Positions 1 through 6,355 are shown, numbered from the stretch's first letter. The stretch: 8,457 nucleotides of DNA from Ferrithrix thermotolerans DSM 19514 (GCA_945878705.1 CAMCUE010000041.1:1-8457); one strand, 5' to 3'. The notes: a model not told the origin generated them from the letters alone. Program-made: numbers and translations.

Positions 1-519
1 TCAGATATTGCGTTGCTCGTAATAGATGCAACCGAAGGTATTACGAGTCAAGATCAAAGACTTGCTGAACGAATTGATGCCTCTGGTAGCCCTGTGGTCG
101 TGGTTCTTAATAAGTGGGAAATGCTAAACGCAGATCAGCGTGCCGAAATCGATATAGAAATTGGTCGTAAATTATTTTTCGTGGGCGATGCGCCAGTTTT
201 GAAGATGTCAGCGTTAACCGGGAAAGGTGTACAGAAACTACGACCAGTGTTGCAAGATTCAATTGAGCAATATCATCGTCGCGTACCAACTCGTGATGTC
301 AACAGGGTGATAGCGCGAGCGCAACAACAGCAACCAGCCCCAAGTGGCGGTCGAGTGTTGTATGCACTACAAGGTGCGTCTGATCCACCGACGTTTACTT
401 TGTTTGTTAATAAAGAGTTGCCGCCAACCTATTTGAGATACCTCGAGCGATCAATTCGAGAAGGTTTTGAATTCGGTTCGGTGCCGATCAAGATTCGCGT
501 ACGCAAGCGGGCAGAGTAG
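1..519 (+). CDS. der: GTPase Der (EngA), C-terminal part, 5' end outside the window
   Basis: Der is a tandem two-domain GTPase that binds the 50S ribosomal subunit and is needed for its assembly. The frame is open from base 1, giving 172 residues, so only the end of the second G domain and the C-terminal KH-like domain are present. Visible are the DATEGIT segment (residues 9-15 of the fragment), the G4 guanine-specificity motif as NKWE (37-40) and the G5 motif SALTGKG (70-76). The KH-like region holds VLYALQG, PPTFTLFVN, YLRYLERSIRE and a basic tail, which is the usual Der ending. The oddity is NKWE instead of the canonical NKxD. The identification rests on the whole C-terminal pattern and is firm. 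A small zinc-ribbon gene starts 6 bases after the stop and is probably cotranscribed. Confidence 0.96.
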   Translation, partial: SDIALLVIDATEGITSQDQRLAERIDASGSPVVVVLNKWEMLNADQRAEIDIEIGRKLFFVGDAPVLKMSALTGKGVQKLRPVLQDSIEQYHRRVPTRDVNRVIARAQQQQPAPSGGRVLYALQGASDPPTFTLFVNKELPPTYLRYLERSIREGFEFGSVPIKIRVRKRAE

Positions 520-525
520 AGATCG

Positions 526-777
526 ATGCCGTGGTGTGAGCCTTGTGCAAAATATTTTGCACCGACGGCACTGACTACTTCGGGTGACTGTCCGACTTGT
601 GGGGTTCGCGCAATCGCCGCCGATATTCATGGTCGGGTTACTGCCAAAAATCTTGACCTTCGTGCACTAGCAGCCGCTGGTGATCCGGGTTCAGAGAAAG
701 TTCCGTGGCACTTTAAGTTGCTAGTTGCGTTGCTGGTGGTTTATTTGGGCTGGCGAATTGTGTCGTTATTTGTATGA
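526..777 (+). CDS. small zinc-ribbon membrane protein of unknown function
   Basis: This is an 83-residue protein that I cannot assign to a named family. The first half has two CxxC pairs (C4/C7 and C22/C25) spaced as in a zinc ribbon. Residues about 63-82 (FKLLVALLVVYLGWRIVSLF) form a single hydrophobic segment at the C-terminus, so the ribbon probably faces the cytoplasm on a tail-anchored protein. The ATG lies 6 bases after the der stop, with only a weak AGAG purine run before it. The close spacing suggests cotranscription with der, and the tRNA-Pro gene begins 23 bases after its stop. Both CxxC pairs, the clean TM segment and the tight spacing argue for a real gene. A role near ribosome assembly would be guesswork from position only. 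Confidence 0.75.
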   Translation: MPWCEPCAKYFAPTALTTSGDCPTCGVRAIAADIHGRVTAKNLDLRALAAAGDPGSEKVPWHFKLLVALLVVYLGWRIVSLFV

Positions 778-800
778 GTTCCGTAGAGTTAGTGAGGTTG

Positions 801-878
801 CGGGCTGTAGCGCAGCTTGGTTAGCGCGCTTGTCTGGGGGACAAGAGGTCGGAAGTTCAAATCTTCTCAGCCCGACCA
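801..878 (+). tRNA. tRNA-Pro (anticodon GGG), CCA end encoded
   Basis: The cloverleaf folds by eye. The acceptor stem 801-807/868-874 has 7 Watson-Crick pairs, with discriminator A875 and an encoded CCA at 876-878. The D stem is GCGC 810-813 with GCGC 824-827. The anticodon stem CTTGT 829-833 pairs with ACAAG 841-845, and the 7-base loop 834-840 places GGG at 836-838. The variable loop is 846-850. The T stem 851-855/863-867 has one G-U pair and loop TTCAAAT. The GGG anticodon reads CCC and CCU proline codons. A T-run follows the CCA, but no hairpin precedes it other than the tRNA itself. Confidence 0.97.
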
Positions 879-953
879 TTTTTCTGAATCGCTATTTGTC
901 TAGGATCTAGCAGTCGTAAAGATAAATAGTTTTGAAAGACCGCAGGGGGAACA

Positions 954-2150
954 ATGAAATTGGCAGATCGTTTGAATCGTCTGGGTACCGAAACGGCTTT
1001 TGCTGTTGCCGCTACGGCTACTGATTGGGTCTCAAAAGGCAATGAAGTTTTTCCATTTCATCTCGGTGACCTGAATCTTGCAACACCCGAAAATATTTCG
1101 AATGCGATGCAACAAGCTGTTGCCCAAGGCAAGACGGGTTACTGCCCGAACGCAGGGATCGCACCACTTCGCTTGGCACTCGCGCAAAGTCTCGGTCAAC
1201 AACGAAATGTAATTTTCGCACCTGAAAACATTGCCGTGCAACCGGGTGGAAAGCCAGTGATCGGAAAGTTCCTGCGCAGTGTGATGAATCCTGGAGATGA
1301 GGTGTTGTACCCGAATCCGGGTTTCCCGATCTATGAGAGCCAGATTGAATTTAACGATGGTGTTGCCGTGCCTTACCGTTACCTTGACACCGAAAATGGT
1401 TTTCAAATTGACTTAGATTATTTGACTTCGAAAATTAATTCAAACACGAGAGCGCTAATACTCAATGATCAGCAGAATCCATTGGCTGCAGAAATGACAG
1501 ACGATGAGCGTCAAGCACTTGCCGATTTGGCGATCAAACACAATTTGTGGGTGCTGTCAGACGAAGCATATTTTGACATTCGATATGCGGGCGAAAGCAA
1601 AAGTATCGTTTCGCTGCCAGGGATGCTTGAGCGCACCGTGATCTTGTATACATTTTCCAAAAAGTTTGCGATGACTGGTTGGCGACTTGGCGCAGCCATC
1701 GGGCCAGTCGAACTAATTGAACGCATTTCTAAATTAAATACGAACGAAGAGAGTTGTACGGCGCAGTTTGTGCAGTGGGCGGGGGTTGAAGCGATCACCG
1801 GAGATCAGTCGGGCGCCAAAGAACTTGTTCGTGTTTTGAAAACGCGCCGTGATGCGACGATCGCGGGCATTAATAATGTTCACGGGATGCGAGTGCACAC
1901 TCCAAATAGTGCGTTTTATGTTTTCCCTGAGGTTTCACAGACGATGGCTCGCACAGGACATGACGATGTTGCGAAATTCGCATCGGACGCACTTCATAAT
2001 TCGGGGATGTCATTTTGTACACGAAAGCATTTTGGTCGTCCACTCGCAGATGAGCGTGGAAATTACATTCGACTTGCCTACAGCGGTATCAATAATCCGC
2101 AAATCGAAAAAGGGCTAAGTCGTTTGGCGGATTGGGTTAATTCAAAATGA
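954..2150 (+). CDS. class I/II PLP-dependent aminotransferase (aspartate aminotransferase fold)
   Basis: This 398-residue protein has the full length of fold-type I aminotransferases (COG0436 group). PLP-site features appear in order: the YCPNAGIAPLR segment (63-73, usual form YxPxxGxxxLR), QPGGK (96-100, phosphate-binding turn), NP of the NPTG motif (N175, P176), D203 in SDEAY (pyridine nitrogen) with Y206, the Schiff-base lysine K236 in SKKFAMTGWR, and R373 in YIRLAYS (substrate carboxylate). The NPTG motif reads NPLA and the usual SKTYAMTGWR reads SKKFAMTGWR, both mild departures. The start ATG follows a purine-rich AGGGGGA (944-950), close at 3 bases. The downstream dehydrogenase overlaps by 4 bases, so this enzyme may supply a 2-oxo acid such as glyoxylate or hydroxypyruvate. 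Substrate specificity cannot be read from sequence. Confidence 0.93.
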   Translation: MKLADRLNRLGTETAFAVAATATDWVSKGNEVFPFHLGDLNLATPENISNAMQQAVAQGKTGYCPNAGIAPLRLALAQSLGQQRNVIFAPENIAVQPGGKPVIGKFLRSVMNPGDEVLYPNPGFPIYESQIEFNDGVAVPYRYLDTENGFQIDLDYLTSKINSNTRALILNDQQNPLAAEMTDDERQALADLAIKHNLWVLSDEAYFDIRYAGESKSIVSLPGMLERTVILYTFSKKFAMTGWRLGAAIGPVELIERISKLNTNEESCTAQFVQWAGVEAITGDQSGAKELVRVLKTRRDATIAGINNVHGMRVHTPNSAFYVFPEVSQTMARTGHDDVAKFASDALHNSGMSFCTRKHFGRPLADERGNYIRLAYSGINNPQIEKGLSRLADWVNSK

Positions 2151-3112
2151 GTTTGAAGGTTGTTGTTACTGGCAAGATTCCATCTGCCGGTTTGAAGACC
2201 TTAAGCGATTCAGGGATTTCGCCAATTGCATGGGATGAAGATAAACCGATGTCTAGGCCAGCATTACTTGAGGCTGTAAAGGGTGCAGAGATACTGATTA
2301 CTTTGTTAACCGAAAAAGTTGACAGCGAATTATTGGATGCAGCCGGCACGCAACTTAAGGCCGTGTGCAATGTTGCTGTTGGGTATAACAACATTGATGT
2401 TGCAGCGTGCACCACGCGAAATGTTCGTGTGACAAATACGCCAGGTGTGCTGACCGATGCAACTGCCGATATTGCTTTCGCTTTGGTTCTAATGGTGACA
2501 CGCAGACTTGGCGAGGGCGAGCGTGTGATTCGAAGCAAAAATGATTGGCAGTGGGGGATGCACTACATGCTCGGCTCGGGAATCCAAAATCGTCAAATCG
2601 GAATCGTTGGCATGGGGGCAATTGGCATCGCCACGGCGCGGCGAGCAAAGGCTTTTGGAATGTCTGTCGCATATTTTTCGCGCTCTAAGATCGCAGAAGA
2701 AACTGCTTTCGAACTTGATGCCAGACAACTTTCATTGGATGAGTTGTTAGCCACTAGCGACATCGTGTCAATTCATTGCCCATCAAATGAATCAACTCAC
2801 CATCTGATTGGTGCGGCGCAGTTAAAGAAAATGAAGAAGACTGCATTCTTGATTAACACCGCCCGCGGTCCGATAGTAAATGAACAAGAACTAGTTGATG
2901 CTCTAGTTTCCTCAGAAATTGCTGGTGCAGGACTTGATGTTTTTGAGTTTGAACCACAAGTGAACGCCGGGTTGTTGAATTTAGAGAATGTAGTTTTGAT
3001 TCCGCATCTGGGCTCGGCAACAGAAGAGACGCGTGCGGCGATGGCAACTTTGGCTGCTACAAATGCCGTTGCAGTTGCTAACGGTGAAATACCACCGACT
3101 CCAGTCAACTAA
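2147..3112 (+). CDS. D-2-hydroxyacid dehydrogenase, glyoxylate/hydroxypyruvate reductase type
   Basis: The enzyme would reduce a 2-oxo acid (glyoxylate, hydroxypyruvate or similar) to the D-2-hydroxy acid with NAD(P)H. The 321 residues match the family length. Visible are NVAVGYNNID (75-84), NTPGVLTDATADIAFAL (97-113), the Rossmann glycine motif GMGAIG (155-160), and the catalytic triad R240 (NTARG), E269 (DVFEFEP) and H287 (IPHLGSAT). The C-terminus GEIPPTPVN closely resembles archaeal glyoxylate reductases as I remember them. No ACT domain follows, which argues against a full D-3-phosphoglycerate dehydrogenase. The start ATG overlaps the aminotransferase stop as ATGA, without a strong ribosome binding site, indicating translational coupling. 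The family is sure; the exact substrate is not. Confidence 0.93.
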   Translation: MSLKVVVTGKIPSAGLKTLSDSGISPIAWDEDKPMSRPALLEAVKGAEILITLLTEKVDSELLDAAGTQLKAVCNVAVGYNNIDVAACTTRNVRVTNTPGVLTDATADIAFALVLMVTRRLGEGERVIRSKNDWQWGMHYMLGSGIQNRQIGIVGMGAIGIATARRAKAFGMSVAYFSRSKIAEETAFELDARQLSLDELLATSDIVSIHCPSNESTHHLIGAAQLKKMKKTAFLINTARGPIVNEQELVDALVSSEIAGAGLDVFEFEPQVNAGLLNLENVVLIPHLGSATEETRAAMATLAATNAVAVANGEIPPTPVN

Positions 3113-3122
3113 TCGGCACAAA

Positions 3123-3833
3123 ATGCGAGGGCTAGGAACTTTAATTAACACGGCCACAGTACTGGCTGGTGGTGGTCTCGGATTATTAATCGGTGACCGA
3201 ATCCCTGACAGAATTCGCGTGATCATCGTTCAAGTGATCGGATTAGCAACAATTGCAATTGGACTACGCGATGTGATGAAAACCGACAACATGGTGTTTC
3301 CTTTAGTTGGCATGGTGTTTGGTGCGATCATCGGCGAGTTATTGCGAATTGAAGACCGGCTCACGAGCATTGGTGAGACTCTGCGACGAAAATTCTCGAA
3401 GCCTGACAGCGAAAGTAAATTCGTGACCGGGTTTGTCACCGCGTCACTATTATTTTGTGTTGGCCCATTAACGATTCTTGGTGCGATCGAAGATGCCAGT
3501 GGAAAAACCCCCCAGTTATACATAATTAAGGGAACGCTAGATGGCTTTATGATGATCATCTTTTCGGCGCTATACGGCATTGGCGCAATATTTAGTGCGG
3601 CAAGCGTGTTCATCGTTCAAGGATCTTTGACATTATTTGGTACCAGCCTTGATGCGTTATTGACCGAGCGAATGCGATTGGAACTTTTCGCGGCAGGTGG
3701 TTTGGCAGTTCTGGCAATTGGTTTGAATTTGCTTGAGATCAAGAAAATTCGACTGGGTTCGCTATTGCCAGGGCTGGTAATAACCCCTGTTTTGGTATGG
3801 GTCTTCGCTACCCCAAATGGGATATTGCGATAA
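3123..3833 (+). CDS. DUF554 family multi-pass membrane protein
   Basis: This is a 236-residue integral membrane protein of the DUF554 (YdfK/YqgA-like) family, whose function is unknown; a transporter-like role is often assumed. Features fitting the family are the N-terminal GTLINTATVLAGGGLGLLIG, the conserved FCVGPLTILGAIEDA (111-125), KGTLDGF (136-142), and a C-terminal LAIGLNLLEIKKIRLGSLLP. Hydrophobic segments lie near residues 8-24, 33-49, 57-74, 103-121, 141-166, 188-204 and 212-229. The frame is open upstream to 3033 inside the dehydrogenase gene, but residue 1 is placed at the ATG at 3123. There the family N-terminus begins, and the gene sits 10 bases after the dehydrogenase stop. No clear ribosome binding site is seen, so reinitiation from the upstream gene is likely. 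Any link to hydroxy acid metabolism is inference from the operon-like spacing. Confidence 0.9.
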   Translation: MRGLGTLINTATVLAGGGLGLLIGDRIPDRIRVIIVQVIGLATIAIGLRDVMKTDNMVFPLVGMVFGAIIGELLRIEDRLTSIGETLRRKFSKPDSESKFVTGFVTASLLFCVGPLTILGAIEDASGKTPQLYIIKGTLDGFMMIIFSALYGIGAIFSAASVFIVQGSLTLFGTSLDALLTERMRLELFAAGGLAVLAIGLNLLEIKKIRLGSLLPGLVITPVLVWVFATPNGILR

Positions 3834-3927
3834 GAGTTTGTCAGACCCTTGTGGCAAGCAGACAAGTGCGGATATCCACCAACGGTCACAATGGCTGAAC
3901 TAACTTCTAATTACAGGGTTATTTCGT

Positions 3928-3933
3928 GAGGAG
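3928..3933 (+). promoter_or_regulatory. ribosome binding site GAGGAG deciding the start of the first collagen-like gene
   Basis: This is the only strong Shine-Dalgarno sequence in the window. It lies 4 bases before the ATG at 3938. The frame also has a GTG at 3926, but that codon overlaps the site and has no ribosome binding site of its own, so 3938 is preferred. A strong site here contrasts with its neighbours and suggests the collagen-like pair starts its own transcription unit in the 104-base gap after the DUF554 gene. I see no convincing -35/-10 pair in that gap. Confidence 0.7.
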
Positions 3934-3937
3934 AAGT

Positions 3938-4609
3938 ATGTCCAACAAAAATTCAAGATTATTTGTACGACTTGGCAAAGTTGGCCTTCCAGCACTCGTT
4001 TCGGGCATTGTTGCACTTGTTGCTGGTGGTATTTATGCAGTATCTGCAGCCCCGAGCAGTGTGACTGCTTGTGTTGAAAAAAAAGATGGCGCGATGCGGT
4101 ATTCGGCCTCTGGCGGTTGCAAACAGGCCAAGGAGACAAAATTAGTTATCGGAGCACAAGGTGCGACCGGCCTTCAAGGTGCCACTGGTGCAACTGGCGC
4201 CACTGGTGCAACTGGTGCAACTGGCGCAACAGGTTCGGCTGGATCGATGGCGACGCAGTCAACTGCTGAAATTAAAACAAACACGAATTACACATTGATT
4301 TTATCTGATGCCGGTAAGTTAATTTGGTCGAGATTTTCACCAACCGTGATCGTACCGACAAACGCTTCGGTGGCATTTCCAATTGGAACAAGAATTGATA
4401 TTGGGCAGTTGGGAGCAACATCAGCGAATATGATTTTTGTGACCCCTATGGTTGGCGTCACGCTTAATGGTGAGTCACTTAATAATGCGGGTGTTGCGAT
4501 CTCTCAAACATTTGACCGTGGCGCATTTCAAATGGGAACATTAGTGAAAATCGCGACCAATGAATGGGTGTTTTTAAGGTCGCCAGACGAGAACTCGCCT
4601 TCAACATGA
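3938..4609 (+). CDS. exported collagen-like protein with fibre-type C-terminal domain (first of pair)
   Basis: This 223-residue protein is probably exported or membrane-anchored. Domains in order: a basic N-terminus and hydrophobic segment at about 15-37 ending in VSAAPS, a possible signal peptide; a short module with C45 and C61 and the pattern TACVEKKDGAMRY, which commonly precedes collagen-like repeats in actinobacterial proteins; ten Gly-X-Y triplets (72-101), six of them consecutive GAT; and a C-terminal beta-rich domain (about 105-217). That domain has VIVPTNASVAFPIGTRIDI, FVTPMVGVTLN and TLVKIATNEWVFLRS, a pattern seen at the ends of phage tail and surface fibre proteins. The likely role is a trimeric surface fibre. 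No sortase motif or LPxTG is present, so anchoring would be by the N-terminal segment or by release. The next gene shares the plan and overlaps by 4 bases. Confidence 0.85.
   Translation: MSNKNSRLFVRLGKVGLPALVSGIVALVAGGIYAVSAAPSSVTACVEKKDGAMRYSASGGCKQAKETKLVIGAQGATGLQGATGATGATGATGATGATGSAGSMATQSTAEIKTNTNYTLILSDAGKLIWSRFSPTVIVPTNASVAFPIGTRIDIGQLGATSANMIFVTPMVGVTLNGESLNNAGVAISQTFDRGAFQMGTLVKIATNEWVFLRSPDENSPST
4151..4240 (+). repeat. collagen-like Gly-X-Y repeat tract, ten 9-base units
   Basis: Ten in-frame 9-base units encode GAQ, GAT, GLQ, six GAT and GSA. The middle units are nearly identical at the DNA level (GGTGCAACT or GGCGCCACT variants), so the tract could change length by slippage in whole triplets without breaking the frame. 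Confidence 0.9.
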
Positions 4610-5205
4610 GTTCAATCAGAACACGACAGATCATCGCTTGTGTGGCGGCGGCAGTCTTGGCCTCGGTTGCGGGCAATCTTCTGGTTGCTGCTGCAATAGG
4701 CAACGAAGTAGTCGTTTGTGCCCGAAACTCAACTGGCAAACTCTATTATCCGCAGAATCAACAATGTGCGCCATCATCTGAATCTTCAATAATTCTCAAC
4801 CCGACTGGTGCGACTGGTGCGGCCGGCGCAAAAGGGGCGACTGGTGCAACCGGTCCGACTGGTGCAACCGGTGCTGACGGGGGATATCCGTCGACACTGA
4901 CTGTTAAAGAAATCACCGTCACACATACGGTTCAAGCGAGCGATGCTGGAATGTTACTTCTCGCGAATAATAGTGGTGTGGTTATCTTTTTGCCAACAAA
5001 CTCAGCAGTGCCGATTGCAATTGGGACTCGGATCAATCTCGCAAATCGAAAGAGTTTCTTGACTGTCACTCCAAATTCTGGAGTCACAATCAACTTGCTG
5101 ACATCAGCAATCTCATTCGATAGCGGAAACTATCAGTATGGTACTTTGATTAAATTATCTGCAGATGATTGGGCGTTTATGTCATCGCCTGATGAATTCC
5201 CCTGA
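4606..5205 (+). CDS. exported collagen-like protein with fibre-type C-terminal domain (second of pair)
   Basis: This 199-residue protein is a paralogue of the preceding one. It has a hydrophobic N-terminal segment (about 8-31), a two-cysteine module (VVVCARNSTGKLYY, C38 and C54), eight Gly-X-Y triplets (68-91) and the same type of C-terminal domain (about 100-197). That domain shows VVIFLPTNSAVPIAIGTRIN, FLTVTPNSGVTIN and GTLIKLSADDWAFMSSPDEF. The final SPDE matches the first protein's SPDEN. The start is placed at the ATG at 4606, which overlaps the previous stop as ATGA and begins a normal signal-like N-terminus. An in-frame ATG at 4564 would add 14 residues inside the upstream gene. No ribosome binding site is seen, so translation probably depends on the upstream gene. 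Together the two could form homo- or heterotrimeric fibres, which is inference. Confidence 0.85.
   Translation: MSSIRTRQIIACVAAAVLASVAGNLLVAAAIGNEVVVCARNSTGKLYYPQNQQCAPSSESSIILNPTGATGAAGAKGATGATGPTGATGADGGYPSTLTVKEITVTHTVQASDAGMLLLANNSGVVIFLPTNSAVPIAIGTRINLANRKSFLTVTPNSGVTINLLTSAISFDSGNYQYGTLIKLSADDWAFMSSPDEFP
4807..4878 (+). repeat. collagen-like Gly-X-Y repeat tract, eight 9-base units
   Basis: Eight in-frame units encode GAT, GAA, GAK, GAT, GAT, GPT, GAT and GAD. The units are less uniform than in the upstream gene, and only one has proline in the X position. Thr is dominant at Y, the bacterial pattern in which Thr replaces hydroxyproline. Confidence 0.88.
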
Positions 5206-5235
5206 TTTTTCGTAGGGTTGTAGTTTTTAGTTTGA

Positions 5236-5958
5236 ATGTGCGGGAGATTTAAGTCGATAGCTAGTGGTGCAGATTTCGCCAAATCGTATGGCGTGAATTT
5301 TTTGGCTGAAGAAATGCCATCAAATTTTAATGTTGCACCAACTGCGGAAGTTTTCGTTTTATCGAGCGAGCCAAATTTTGAGGACGGTCGAGCACGACTT
5401 TCAGTGATGCGCTGGGGTCTCGTTCCTTCCTGGTCAAAAGACAAAACAAAGTCGTCTGGTCTGATCAATGCTCGATGTGAGACCCTTCACGAAAAACCTA
5501 GTTTCAAAAATCTGCTTAGTAAACATCGTTGCGTGATTCCGATGCAAGGTTTCTATGAATGGAGTGTCATCAATAACCAAGGCGCAAAGCCGAGCAAGCA
5601 GGCTCACTACATATCGCGAACCGATGGAGAGACGATGACTGTTGCTGGTTTGTGGACAAATTGGATTGATCCACAATCAAAGACAGATAGCGATGGTTCA
5701 AGACCCGTTCTGTCAACCTGCACGATAATCACCACCGAGGCAAACGAAAAACTAAAAGGTATCCATCATCGGATGCCTGTGATTCTTGAACGAAGTGTTG
5801 TGGGACGGTGGGTTAGTGGTGAAACTGTCGCGCCAATCGAATTACTAATTCCAGCGCCAAATGAAGTTTTGCAACATGAAACTACAACTCGATTACAACG
5901 AACCAGCAATGTTCATTCGTCGCAATTCATTGATGATCAGACTGGCCGACTTTTCTAA
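5236..5958 (+). CDS. SRAP domain protein (YedK/HMCES family), abasic-site DNA-protein crosslinker
   Basis: SRAP proteins form a thiazolidine crosslink between an N-terminal cysteine and abasic sites in single-stranded DNA, protecting them from strand breakage. The 240 residues match bacterial YedK-type lengths. The start MCGRF places the catalytic cysteine at position 2, exposed after Met removal. Other family residues are FNVAPT (31-36), RWGLVPSW (59-66), N78 and R80 in INARCET, E108 in GFYEW, and the active-site histidine in IHHRMP (176-181, probably H177). ITTEAN (165-170) is also typical. No ribosome binding site is apparent. The last 66 bases overlap the oppositely oriented HIT gene. It lies 30 bases after the collagen-like gene but has no evident functional tie to it. 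Confidence 0.95.
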   Translation: MCGRFKSIASGADFAKSYGVNFLAEEMPSNFNVAPTAEVFVLSSEPNFEDGRARLSVMRWGLVPSWSKDKTKSSGLINARCETLHEKPSFKNLLSKHRCVIPMQGFYEWSVINNQGAKPSKQAHYISRTDGETMTVAGLWTNWIDPQSKTDSDGSRPVLSTCTIITTEANEKLKGIHHRMPVILERSVVGRWVSGETVAPIELLIPAPNEVLQHETTTRLQRTSNVHSSQFIDDQTGRLF

Positions 5959-6315
5959 TTCGTTTCGGTCGTTTTGGATTTGAGCATTATCAAAACTAAG
6001 GTCTGCCATTGAATTAGTTGGAATTAGATGTAGGTGACAGTGTGGTATCTCATAGCCAGCAATAATTACTGCAACTCGCCGGCAATTAAATACAGACTTT
6101 TGAGCGATGCTTATATTTTTGGCCACAACAAACATGTGTGTAATCAGCGAATTTGGAAGATCGGTCCACTCGTCTATTTCGGAAATTGGAACAAGCAGTA
6201 AATGCCCAGTGGTAATCGGACTAATTGTCATAAACGCCGCACACAAATCATCTCGGTAAACAAATGTGCCAGGAATCTCGCCACTGATGATCCGGCTAAA
6301 CAGAGTTTCAGCCAC
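5893..6315 (-). CDS. HIT family protein (histidine triad nucleotide hydrolase/transferase)
   Basis: HIT proteins cleave or transfer nucleotidyl groups from substrates such as AMP-lysine, AMP-NH2 or dinucleoside polyphosphates. The 140-residue protein begins ETLFSRIISGEIPG, the classic HIT N-terminus. It carries the histidine triad PHCHLHLIP (91-99; H92, H94, H96) and the GHLLLVP segment (37-43). The start is a GTG at 6315: it is the first usable start after an in-frame stop at 6334-6336, and it matches the family N-terminus. A TATTAT hexamer lies 6 bases upstream, which suggests leaderless translation. The gene overlaps the end of the SRAP gene by 66 bases in convergent orientation and is divergent from the phosphatidyltransferase. 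The sub-family (HinT or Ap4A-type) cannot be settled. Confidence 0.93.
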   Translation of the reverse strand: MAETLFSRIISGEIPGTFVYRDDLCAAFMTISPITTGHLLLVPISEIDEWTDLPNSLITHMFVVAKNISIAQKSVFNCRRVAVIIAGYEIPHCHLHLIPTNSMADLSFDNAQIQNDRNELEKSASLIINELRRMNIAGSL

Positions 6316-6321
6316 TTCTTG

Positions 6322-6327
6322 ATAATA
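6322..6327 (-). promoter_or_regulatory. possible -10 element for a leaderless HIT transcript
   Basis: On the minus strand the hexamer TATTAT ends 6 bases before the GTG start, so transcription would begin at or next to the start codon. No TTGACA-like -35 is seen at 16-18 bases upstream. The call depends on spacing and on the same arrangement at two neighbouring genes. Confidence 0.4.
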
Positions 6328-6355
6328 GATGATTTAGTAACTTTGCTGTGTCTTG

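Noticed and set aside
801..878. tRNA-Pro as an integration site for a mobile element
   Set aside because: No integrase lies beside it and I noticed no repeated copy of the tRNA 3' end elsewhere in the window; the following genes are ordinary metabolic genes.
725..910. A 61-codon plus-strand frame running across the tRNA-Pro gene
   Set aside because: It overlaps the tRNA completely and the end of the zinc-ribbon gene; the translation is not protein-like.
1032..1406. A 124-codon open frame on the minus strand inside the aminotransferase gene
   Set aside because: It is antisense to a well-supported enzyme, and its translation shows no recognisable domain.
3033..3122. Upstream in-frame start for the DUF554 protein
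   Set aside because: It would add 30 non-hydrophobic residues inside the dehydrogenase gene; the family N-terminus begins at the ATG at 3123.
3848..3866. Hairpin CTTGT/ACAAG after the DUF554 gene as a terminator
   Set aside because: The stem has only 5 pairs with a 9-base loop and no T-run follows, so it is not a convincing intrinsic terminator.
3926..3937. GTG at 3926 as start of the first collagen-like gene
   Set aside because: It overlaps the Shine-Dalgarno sequence that serves the ATG at 3938 and has none of its own.
4564..4605. ATG at 4564 as start of the second collagen-like gene
   Set aside because: It gives a 46-base overlap and a charged extension before the signal-like segment; the ATGA overlap at 4606 is the better start.
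3938..5205. Prophage remnant, suggested by the fibre-like C-terminal domains
   Set aside because: No capsid, terminase, lysis or integrase gene is near, and both proteins have export-type N-termini that phage fibres lack.
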